A DNA stretch of 64,000 nucleotides from Micromonospora trifolii. GTDB taxonomy: Bacteria > Actinomycetota > Actinomycetes > Mycobacteriales > Micromonosporaceae. Below, piece by piece: positions 19,509 to 28,500 of this stretch. The stretch lies in NCBI RefSeq assembly GCF_022229005.1, contig NZ_JAKKFD010000037.1:1-64000 (forward strand), in the 5' to 3' direction. The position numbers and the translations under genes are program-made. The notes under the pieces were generated by a model. It saw only the letters and a program-made list of their open reading frames with translations, did no database searches and was not told the DNA's origin. Position 1 is the first letter of the stretch. Each line of letters begins with the position of its first letter.

Positions 19509-22500
19509 ATGGCACAGCACCTGCTCACCGCGCTCGCCGATAAGGGCATCAGGCTGCGGCTGACCGACGGCGGCCTCGAGGTGATCGCGCCGCCCGGAGC
19601 GCTCACCCCCGAACTGCGCGACGCGCTCAAGCAGCGCAGGGACGAGGTGATCCACTTCCTGCGCACCGGCCGGGACGCCGAGCCGGAGGCCCTGGTGCCC
19701 GCACCCGCGGACCGGCACGAACCGTTCCCGCTGACCGACATCCAGCACGCCTACTGGATCGGCCGCACCTCCGCGGTGGATCTGGGCGGGGTGGCCACCC
19801 ATCTGTACTTCGAGCTGGACGGCCGCGACCTCGACCACGGCCGGCTCACCGCGGCGCTGCGCAAGGTGATCGCCCGTCATGACATGCTCCGCTCGGTCGT
19901 GCGGCCGGACGGGCGCCAGCGTGTCCTGACCGACCTGCCCGACTACGAGATCGAGCTGACCGATCTGCGCCACCTGGACGCCGCCGGGGCGCAGGCCCGC
20001 ATCGAGGACATCCGGGCCGGGATGGACCACCAGATCCGGCCGGCCAGCCGGTGGCCGCTTTTCGACATTCGCGCCGCCCGTGTCACCGAGACCAATCTGC
20101 ACCTGTTCGTCAGCTTCGACATCCTCATTCTCGACGGCCTGAGCATGTACCTGGTGTTCGAGGAGTGGCGCCGGTTCTACGAAGACCCGGACCTGGTGCT
20201 GGCCCCGCTCGAACTGTCGTACCGGGACTACGTGCAGCACGAGGAACGGCAGCGGCAGAGCCCGCAGTACGCGGCGGACGAGGCGTACTGGCTGGAACGG
20301 GTACCGGCGCTGCCGGCCGCACCGCAGCTGCCGCTGGCCAAGCAGCCCGCACAGATCGAGCGAACCCGTTTCACCCGGCGTGAGGCCGTGCTGGACGCGG
20401 AGAAGTGGAACGCGATCAAATCGAGCGCGACCCGGCATGGCGCCACCCCGTCCGCGGTGCTGATGACGGTCTTCGCCGACGTGCTGCGGCAGTGGTCGGC
20501 GCAGCCCGACCTGACCCTGAACCTGACCCTGTTCAACCGCCCGGCCGTGCACCCGGAGATCAACGGTGTGGTCGGTGACTTCACCTCGCTGACCATGCTC
20601 GCGGTCGAGGGCGAGCAGGGATCGACGTTCGCCGGCCGATTGGCGGTCCTGCAACGCCGGCTGATGCGCGATCTGGAGCACATGAGCTACAGCGGCGTCC
20701 GCGCGCAACGGGAACACGCCAAGGCGACGGGCCGCTCGTCGTCGACCATGCCGATCGTGTTCACCAGCGCGCTGGTGCTCGGCGGCACCGGCGACGACCC
20801 GTCCGTGAACATCCGCTTCTTCGGCGACCGCGTGTACGGCATCACCCAGACCCCGCAGGTGTGGCTGGACCACCAGGTCGCCGAGGAGCGCGGGCAGTTG
20901 GTGTTCAACTGGGACACCGTCGAGGAGTTGTTCCCGGCCGGGTTGCTCGACGACATGTTCGGCGCTTACCTCGGTGCGCTGGAGCGCCTTGCCGCCGACC
21001 CGGCCGCATGGACCGCCCCGGCGATCCTGGCGGCACTGCCGGAATGGCAGCAGCGGGAGCGCACCGCCGTCAACGACACGGCCGCGCCGGTCGACGGCCG
21101 GACGCTGTGCGGCCTGGTCACGGAGCAGGCGCTGCGCACCCCGGACGCGGTCGCGGTGATCGCCGACGAGATCTCCTACACCTACCGGGAGACGGTCGAG
21201 GCCGCGAACCGGCTCGCCCATCGCCTGTCCGGTCTGGGCGCCCAGACCGGCGCGCTGGTTGCGGTGGTACTGCCGAAGGGCTTCGAGCAGGTCGCCGCGG
21301 TGCTCGGCGTGACCCTGTCCGGTGCCGCCTATCTGCCCATCGACCCGTCGTGGCCGGAGGCTCGCCGCGTTCAGCTGCTCGAATCCGGCAGCGTACGGAT
21401 CGTGGTCACCTCGCCGGCCTTGCGTGACGGCGAGAGCTGGCCGCAGGGCGTGGAACTCGCCACGTTCGCCGACCTCGAGGTGCGTTCCGCCCCGGTTGAG
21501 CCGCCCACGACCGCCCCGTCGACCGGCGACCTCGCGTACGTCATCTACACGTCCGGCTCGTCCGGCCGCCCCAAGGGCGTCATGATCGACCACAGGGGCG
21601 CGGTGAACACGGTGGTGGACATCAATCGCCGCTTCCGGGTCAGCCCGGAGGACCGCACGCTCGCGCTGTCGGCACTGAGCTTCGACCTCTCGGTGTATGA
21701 CATCTTCGGCCCGCTCGCGGTCGGCGGCGCGATCGTGATGCCGGCGCCGGGCCACACCGCCGACCCGGCACACTGGAGCAGTCTGATCGAGCGGCACAGG
21801 GTGACTGTGTGGAACTCCGTACCGGCCCTGATGAGCGCGTGGCTGGACGCTCGGACGCAGGCGGCGGCGCCGCTGCGGCTGGCCCTGCTCAGCGGAGACT
21901 GGATCCCGGTGTCGCTGCCGGGTCAGCTGCGCGCGCAGGTGCCGGGGATCGAGGTGATCAGTCTGGGCGGCGCGACCGAGGCGTCGATCTGGTCGATCTA
22001 CTTCCCGGTGGGCGCGGTCGACCCGGCCTGGCCGAGCATTCCCTACGGCAAGCCGCTCACCAACCAAACCATGCACGTGTACGGGCCGGACTGGTCGCCG
22101 CGGCCGGTGTGGGTGACCGGTGAGATCTGCATCGGCGGCATCGGCGTCGCGCTGGGCTACTTCGGCGACCCGGAGCGCACAGCGGAGCGGTTCGTCTCCC
22201 ACCCGGTGACCGGCGAGCGGCTTTATCGCACCGGTGACCTGGGCCGCTACCTGCCCAGCGGGGACATCGAGTTCCTCGGCCGCGCCGACTCACAGGTGAA
22301 GATCAACGGATATCGGATCGAACAGGGTGAGATCGTCGCGGCGCTGCGCCGGCAACCCGGCGTCGCTGAGGCCGTCGTGCACGTGGACACGAACCCGACG
22401 ACCGGCCATCGGCACCTGGTCGCGCACGTCGTATCCGCGCAGGAGTCCGCCGGCAGGGCGGGCGCGGCCGACCGTCGTAGCGTGCTCGACGCCGCGGCCG

Positions 22501-24032
22501 CGGAGCTGCGTGCCGCCGAGACGGAACTGGCCGGCGACCTCGCCGACTACCACCGGATGCTGGAGGCGCTGGAAGAGCTCTCCGGCACGGTGATCGCGCA
22601 TACCGTGGCCCGGCTGGACGCATTCGGATCCGGCACCGCGACGGTGGACGGCATCATCGCCGACAGCGGGATCAAACTGGGCTATGCCGGGCTGCTGCGC
22701 CGCTGGCTCGGTGTCCTGGTCGAGGACGGCCTGCTGGCGCCGGGTGGGCGGCCGGACGAGTTCCGTGTCGTCCGCGGTCTCGACTCCGCCGAGCTGAGCG
22801 CCCGACTGAAGCACGAATGGGAGGCCGTGCCGGTCACCCGCCCCGCGCACCGGGTCCTCGCCAACTACTTCGCCCGCTGCATGGACAACCAGGTGGAGAT
22901 GCTGCGCGGTGAGGTCAGCCCGCTGCAACTCCTGCTGCCCGGCGGTGACTGGACGACCGCGGAGGCGCTGTACGCGGGCAACCCGGTCGCCCGGTTGCAG
23001 AATCGGGTGGCGGCCGCGGCGGTCAAGGCTGCTGTCAGCGGCGCCGACGGACGCACGATGCGGGTGCTCGAAGTGGGCGGTGGCACCGGCGCCACCACCG
23101 CACACGTGCTCGCCGCGGTCGCCGGCAGCTCGGTGCACTACACGTTCACCGACGTGTCGACCTATTTCACCCAGCGAGCCAAGGAGTCCTTCGCCGAATA
23201 CGGGTTCGTCGACTACGGCGTGCTGGACATCGACCGCGACCCGGCCGTGCAGGGTTTCCCTCCGGCCTCGGCCGACGTGATCATCGCGGCGAACGTCATG
23301 CACGACGCCAAGGACATCAAGCGGTCGCTGCAAGAGCTGGGCGGCGTGCTCGCCACCGACGGTGTCGCCGTGCTGATCGAGGGTACGGCGAACCGCCGCC
23401 AGCAGATGGTCACCGTCGGGTTCATTGAGGGCCTGGCGCAGGGCCGCGCCGAGGAACGGCTGCCGCTGCTGACCATCCCCGAGTGGCGGGCGGTGGCGCG
23501 CGACACGGTGCTGGACGATCTGACCACGGTGCCCGAGGACGCGGACACCCCGTACCGCCAGCACGTGCTGATCGCCCGGGCCACTTCTCAGCGTGCCGGT
23601 ACCGTGCCGCGTGCCGGTGTCGATCCGGCCGTGCTGCGCGTGCAGTTGGAGACGCTGCTGCCGGAGTACATGGTGCCCCGGCACATCATGGTCGTGGATG
23701 CGTTCCCGCTGACCGCGAATGGGAAGGTCGACGTGTCGGCGCTGCCCTCGGTGTGGCTCGCAGCCGGCACTGACGACCAGGTGAGCCCGCGCGGCGCGGC
23801 CGAGGAGAAGCTGTTCCGGATCTGGGCCGAAGTGCTCAAGCGTGACGATTTCGGTGTCACCGACGACTTCTTCGAGCTGGGCGGGGACTCGCTGCACGCG
23901 GTGAACATCCTCGGTCGGCTGCGCGACGAGTTCGGCCTGGACGACGACGGCGACGAGGGCCTGGAGATGCTGTTCGACAACCCGACCATCGCCGAACTCG
24001 CCGAGGCCCTGACTCCCGCCGACGACCAGTGA
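19509..24032 (+). CDS. NRPS: TubC docking-Cy-A(Cys) with embedded methyltransferase-like domain-PCP
   Basis: A strong site (AAGGAGGAA) precedes ATG 19509. Order: TubC docking domain (1-55); Cy domain with canonical DILILDGLS (~204-212); A domain from ~517 (A3 ~680, FDLSVYD ~724) with code D-L-Y-N-L-S-L-I-W plus the A10 Lys (~1400), i.e. cysteine; PCP Ser1461; no TE. About 450 residues are inserted between A8 (~922) and A9, holding a SAM-binding loop VLEVGGGTGATT (~1186) and AANVMHDAKD. Insertion at this point is known in PchE, PchF and HMWP2, where such domains methylate or epimerise the ring. Here it could be a thiazoline C-alpha methyltransferase or an epimerase; sequence reading alone does not decide. 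The stop overlaps the next gene (GTGA), so translation is probably coupled. Confidence 0.95.
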   Translation: MAQHLLTALADKGIRLRLTDGGLEVIAPPGALTPELRDALKQRRDEVIHFLRTGRDAEPEALVPAPADRHEPFPLTDIQHAYWIGRTSAVDLGGVATHLYFELDGRDLDHGRLTAALRKVIARHDMLRSVVRPDGRQRVLTDLPDYEIELTDLRHLDAAGAQARIEDIRAGMDHQIRPASRWPLFDIRAARVTETNLHLFVSFDILILDGLSMYLVFEEWRRFYEDPDLVLAPLELSYRDYVQHEERQRQSPQYAADEAYWLERVPALPAAPQLPLAKQPAQIERTRFTRREAVLDAEKWNAIKSSATRHGATPSAVLMTVFADVLRQWSAQPDLTLNLTLFNRPAVHPEINGVVGDFTSLTMLAVEGEQGSTFAGRLAVLQRRLMRDLEHMSYSGVRAQREHAKATGRSSSTMPIVFTSALVLGGTGDDPSVNIRFFGDRVYGITQTPQVWLDHQVAEERGQLVFNWDTVEELFPAGLLDDMFGAYLGALERLAADPAAWTAPAILAALPEWQQRERTAVNDTAAPVDGRTLCGLVTEQALRTPDAVAVIADEISYTYRETVEAANRLAHRLSGLGAQTGALVAVVLPKGFEQVAAVLGVTLSGAAYLPIDPSWPEARRVQLLESGSVRIVVTSPALRDGESWPQGVELATFADLEVRSAPVEPPTTAPSTGDLAYVIYTSGSSGRPKGVMIDHRGAVNTVVDINRRFRVSPEDRTLALSALSFDLSVYDIFGPLAVGGAIVMPAPGHTADPAHWSSLIERHRVTVWNSVPALMSAWLDARTQAAAPLRLALLSGDWIPVSLPGQLRAQVPGIEVISLGGATEASIWSIYFPVGAVDPAWPSIPYGKPLTNQTMHVYGPDWSPRPVWVTGEICIGGIGVALGYFGDPERTAERFVSHPVTGERLYRTGDLGRYLPSGDIEFLGRADSQVKINGYRIEQGEIVAALRRQPGVAEAVVHVDTNPTTGHRHLVAHVVSAQESAGRAGAADRRSVLDAAAAELRAAETELAGDLADYHRMLEALEELSGTVIAHTVARLDAFGSGTATVDGIIADSGIKLGYAGLLRRWLGVLVEDGLLAPGGRPDEFRVVRGLDSAELSARLKHEWEAVPVTRPAHRVLANYFARCMDNQVEMLRGEVSPLQLLLPGGDWTTAEALYAGNPVARLQNRVAAAAVKAAVSGADGRTMRVLEVGGGTGATTAHVLAAVAGSSVHYTFTDVSTYFTQRAKESFAEYGFVDYGVLDIDRDPAVQGFPPASADVIIAANVMHDAKDIKRSLQELGGVLATDGVAVLIEGTANRRQQMVTVGFIEGLAQGRAEERLPLLTIPEWRAVARDTVLDDLTTVPEDADTPYRQHVLIARATSQRAGTVPRAGVDPAVLRVQLETLLPEYMVPRHIMVVDAFPLTANGKVDVSALPSVWLAAGTDDQVSPRGAAEEKLFRIWAEVLKRDDFGVTDDFFELGGDSLHAVNILGRLRDEFGLDDDGDEGLEMLFDNPTIAELAEALTPADDQ

Positions 24033-25561
24033 CGGCTGCGGGCTGGGACGACATCGTGCTCGGGGCGGGCACTGCGGGCTCGGTGCTCGCCGCCCGGCTG
24101 TCCACCGATCCGTCCCGGCGCGTCCTGCTGCTGGAGGCCGGCGTCGACCGGCTCGGCCCGGAGTGGGACGGGCAGCCGCTGGGCCGGTCGGTGTTGTCCG
24201 GCTACAACTGGGACTACGCCGGCTATTCCGGCGCCGAGCCGCGTGGCAGGCAGGTCCCGTACGGGCCGGGCCGGCTGGTCGGTGGCTCGGGTGCGGTCAA
24301 TGGCGCGATCGCGCTGCGCGGCGTGCCCGCCGACTTCGCCGAGTGGGCCGCCGCAGGCAACCCCGAGTGGGCGTGGGATCGGGTCCTGCCGTTCTACCGC
24401 CGACTGGAGTCCGACGCTGACTTCGGGGCCGACCCGGTCCATGGCGCCGACGGCCCGATCCCGGTGGTCCGGCCCGCACCGGACCAGCTGGATCCGATGG
24501 CGACCGCGTTCCTGGCCGCCTGCCGGGCGGCGGGCATGCCCGAGGTGGCGGACGTGAACGCCGGCGGGCAGCCCGGTGCGGGTCCGCTGCCCAGCAACGC
24601 GCGGGACGGCCGGCGGGTCTCCGCCGCCGACGGGTACCTGACCCCGGTGCTCAACCGTCCCAATCTGACCGTGTGGAGCCGTACCACCGCCATCAGCCTG
24701 GTGCTCGACGGCGATCGCGTGACCGGCGTCCGGGTGGTCCGCGACGGTCACCCGGTCACCGTGGCCGCCGACCGGGTGACGCTGTGTGCGGGCGGAATCA
24801 ATACGCCGCTGATCCTGCAACGTTCGGGCATCGGCGACGGTAAACGGCTGGCCGAGGCGGGGATTCCCACAGTGGTCGAGCTGCCCGGCGTCGGCGCGAA
24901 CCTGGCGGAGCACCCGGCCGTCCTGATCTGGGCGATCCCCGCGGCGGGAGTCTGCGTCGAAGGCCGGCCCTGGCACCAGGCGATGGCCCGGCTCGCCACC
25001 ACCGGCGGCGAGCCGGACGTGGCACTGGTCCTCGCGTCCAATGTCGCCGACGAATCGGTTTCCGCCGTCCGTGACGGCGAACGGGTGCCGATGACCGTGG
25101 CGATCTCGGTGATGCTGTTGGCCCCCGCCGGGCGTGGCCACGTGTCGGTGACCGGAGCCGGACCGGAGGCCCGGCCGCAGATCGTGCTGGACATGGCCCG
25201 CCACCCCGACGATCTGGCCGCGCTCGCGACCGGCACCCGTCTGGCCTGGTCGTTGATGACCGGTGAGCACATGTCACCGCTGCTCGACGACGTCCTGCTG
25301 TGGACGGAGAAACGGGTGTTCGACGACGTCCGGTTGCGTCGCTCGGTCGCGGCCTTCGCCACCCCGCTGTGGCATCCCGCGGGCACCGCCCGGATGGGTC
25401 CCGACCACGACGACACCGCGGTGGTCGACCAGTACTGCCGGGTACGCGGCGTGTCCGGGCTGCGGGTCGCCGATGCGTCAGTGATGCCGGCCATCACCCG
25501 GGCGCCCACCAATCTCACGTGCGTCATGCTCGCCGAAAGGGTTGCCTCGTGGATGACCTGA
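24029..25561 (+). CDS. GMC-family FAD-dependent oxidoreductase
   Basis: The protein has 510 residues and starts at a GTG overlapping the NRPS stop by four bases. The N-terminus has the FAD-binding GAGTAG with LLLEAG ~30 residues later. GGSGAVNGAIALRG matches the GMC substrate/flavin region, and the C-terminal HPAGTARMG plus APTNL supply the His and Asn catalytic positions. GMC enzymes oxidise alcohols (choline dehydrogenase and glucose oxidase type). Its place between two NRPS genes, overlapping both, makes it a tailoring enzyme of this pathway. Candidate reactions are oxidation of an alcohol on the polyketide or, less conventionally, of a thiazoline to a thiazole, since none of the NRPS proteins has a recognisable flavin Ox domain. 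Family assignment is firm; substrate is unknown. Confidence 0.93.
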   Translation: MTAAGWDDIVLGAGTAGSVLAARLSTDPSRRVLLLEAGVDRLGPEWDGQPLGRSVLSGYNWDYAGYSGAEPRGRQVPYGPGRLVGGSGAVNGAIALRGVPADFAEWAAAGNPEWAWDRVLPFYRRLESDADFGADPVHGADGPIPVVRPAPDQLDPMATAFLAACRAAGMPEVADVNAGGQPGAGPLPSNARDGRRVSAADGYLTPVLNRPNLTVWSRTTAISLVLDGDRVTGVRVVRDGHPVTVAADRVTLCAGGINTPLILQRSGIGDGKRLAEAGIPTVVELPGVGANLAEHPAVLIWAIPAAGVCVEGRPWHQAMARLATTGGEPDVALVLASNVADESVSAVRDGERVPMTVAISVMLLAPAGRGHVSVTGAGPEARPQIVLDMARHPDDLAALATGTRLAWSLMTGEHMSPLLDDVLLWTEKRVFDDVRLRRSVAAFATPLWHPAGTARMGPDHDDTAVVDQYCRVRGVSGLRVADASVMPAITRAPTNLTCVMLAERVASWMT

Positions 25562-28500
25562 CCGTGCCGTTCCCGCTGACCGACCTGCAGGCGGCCTACC
25601 TGGTGGGCACCAGCGAGCTGGTGGAACTCGGCGGCTTCCTGCCCGGCTATCACCTCGAACTCGACGTCGTGGGGCTCGACGTCGTTCGCGCGCGTGACGT
25701 CCTGCGCGCGCTGATCCGCCGCCACGAGCATCTGCGCACCGTCGTCACCGGCGACGCCACCCAGCGAGTTCTGGACGTCTCCGTCGCTGACGCCTTCGAG
25801 ATCGAGATCGTGGACGTCACCGGCCTCGGCCGCGACGAGCAGGAGAAGTCGATTGCCGCGACCCGGCAGCGGATGCGCGAGCAGGGTGTCGACCCGACGA
25901 CCTGGCCGCTGTTCGATCTGGTTGTTCATCGGATCCGCACCGGCCGGGTCCGGCTCCAGATCGCCATGACGCTGCTGCTGCTCGACGGCCGCAGCATCCA
26001 CCAGGTCGTCGGCGAGTTCCTGGCCCTGGTCCGCGACCCGATGGCCGAACTGGCCCCGGTCACCACCACGTTCCGGGAAGCGCTCGCCCGCATACGGGAC
26101 CGCGACGACAGCACCGACTGGGCGTATTGGGAACAACGGCTGGAAACCCTGCCCGACGCACCACAACTGCCGCTCGCCCGGCCGCTGTCGGCGGTGTCGC
26201 CGGTCCGCTTCCAGCGGCGGATGTTCACCATGACCCCGCCGCAGTGGAAGGCGTTGTGCGGCAATGCGCGCCGCCGCAAGCTCATGCCGATGGGCCTGCT
26301 GCTGCACGTCTACTCCGAGGTGCTGGGCGCGTGGGCGGCCGCGCCCCGGTTCAGTGTCACGGTCATGCACCACAACTGGGCCGGCATCGAGTCACCGGCG
26401 GACCACCCTGTCGGCCAGCTCGGCGCCACCCTGCCGGTCGAGGTCGACCTCACCTGCGCTGAGGACTTCTGGACGCGCGGGCAACAGCTGCAGAAGCAAC
26501 TGTGGCGCGACATGCGGCACGCGAGCGTGACCGGAGTCCGGATCACCCGCGAGCTGGCCGCCCAGCGGGGGTGGGGCTCGCGACCGGCTTTCCCGTACGT
26601 CTTCAACAACATGCTCGGCAACGACACCGCGACACTCGCCGCCGGCCGGCCAGTGTGCCGGACCGTCACCCATGCGCTGAGCACCCCACAGGTTCTGATC
26701 GACAACCAGACCCAGGACGCCGAGGACGGTGGCGTCGAGTTCATCTGGGACATGGTCGACGCGGCGTTCCCGGCCGGCTTGCCGGACGCGCTGTTCGACA
26801 CGTACCGGCGACTGCTGGAGACGATCACCAGCGATCAGGAGACCACGCTCGTCGTCACCCCGGCCGGGCACCTGGACCTGATCGCGACGATCAACTCCGA
26901 CCAGACCCGCCCGCCCGCCGGCCGCCTGGAGGACTCTTTTCTGCGGTCCGCCGCTGAGCACCCGGAGGCACCGGCCGTCTTCGGCTCCGGCCGGACGCTC
27001 ACGTACGGCGAGCTTGAATCGCTGTCCCGGGCAGTGGCACTCCGGTTGCGCGCCCGGGGTGTCGGCGACGGGGTGGTGGTGCCCGTGGTGATGTCCAAGG
27101 GCTGGGAGCAGGTCGTTGCAGTGCTCGGCGTGCTGCGGGCCGGCGGGGCGTACTGCCCGGTGGAGGCGAGCCTGCCGGCGGAGCGGATCCGAACCCTGGT
27201 CAACGCGTGCGCATCGGGCGTCGTGCTGACGGAGTCGTCGGTGAGGGTGCGCGATGTGGACAGTCTCGACGTCGACCTGGTCGCGCCCGCCGACGATCCG
27301 CTGCCGCCCCCGTCCGGTGACGGCAGCAGCCTCGCGTACGTCATCTACACCTCCGGGTCGACCGGCACACCGAAGGGCGTGATGATCGAGCACGGTGCGG
27401 CGCTCAACACCGTCGTCGACATCAACCGGCGGATTAGGTTGGAGCCGGACGACCGGGTGTTCGCCATCTCGTCGCTGAGCTTCGACCTGTCGGTGTGGGA
27501 CGTGTTCGGCACGCTGGCCGCGGGCGCCGCCCTGGTGCTGCCCGCCGCGTCGGCCCGGCCGGACCCCGAGGCCTGGCTCCTTGCCGCTCGGCGGCACGGC
27601 GCGACCGTGTGGAACTCGGTGCCCGCGCTCGCCGAACTGCTGGTGGAAGTCGCCGCCGGGCGTGACGTGCCGCCGCTGCGCGCGATCCTGCTCAGCGGCG
27701 ACTGGATTCCCCTGCCCCTGCCCGACCGGCTGCGCGCGCTGTGGCCCGCGGCCCGGGTGATCGCCATGGGCGGGGCGACCGAAGCGTCGATCTGGTCGAA
27801 CATCTTCGAGGTCGGCGCCGTCGATCCGGAGTGGCGCAGCATCCCGTACGGCCGCCCGCTGCGGAACCAGACGATGACCGTCCGCGACCACCGGTTGAAC
27901 GTCCGCGCCCCCTGGGCGACCGGAGCCATCTACATCGGCGGCGTAGGCGTCGCCCGGGGGTACGCGGGCGACGCCGAGCGCACCGCCGAGAAGTTCGTCC
28001 ACGATCCGGCGACCGGCGATCGGCTCTATGCCACCGGCGACCTCGGCCGGTACTGGCCGGACGGGACCATCGAGTTCCTCGGCCGCGCGGATCGGCAAGT
28101 CAAGATCCAAGGCTTCCGGGTGGAGCCCGGCGAGATCGAGGCCGTGGTCCGTGAGCTGGCCGGCGTACGCGAGTGCGTCGTGGCCGCCGAGGGCACACCC
28201 GGCGGGCGGATGCGCCTGGTGGCCGTGGTGGTGCCCGAGGACGGTGCCTCTCTGGACGTCGCCGCCCACATCCGCGCACGCCTGCCGCACTACATGGTGC
28301 CGGCCCGGATCGCTGTCGTACCCGAGTTGCCGCTGACTGCCAACGGCAAGGTCGACATCAGCGCGGCCCGTACCACCGCCCCGGCCGACGAGGTGGTCCC
28401 CGCGGCTGACACCGCCCGGCTGGCCGCGATCTGGTCGTCGCTGTTGGACCTGCCCACGGTCGGTCCGGACGCGGACTTTTTCGCCTGCGGTGGCAACTCG

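Noticed and set aside
16835..19741. Minus-strand ORF of 968 residues antisense to the first NRPS
   Set aside because: Codon composition and lack of motifs show it is a shadow of the A-PCP-TE frame.
19452..22202. Minus-strand ORF of 916 residues antisense to the second NRPS
   Set aside because: Same reason; the plus frame carries complete Cy and A domains.
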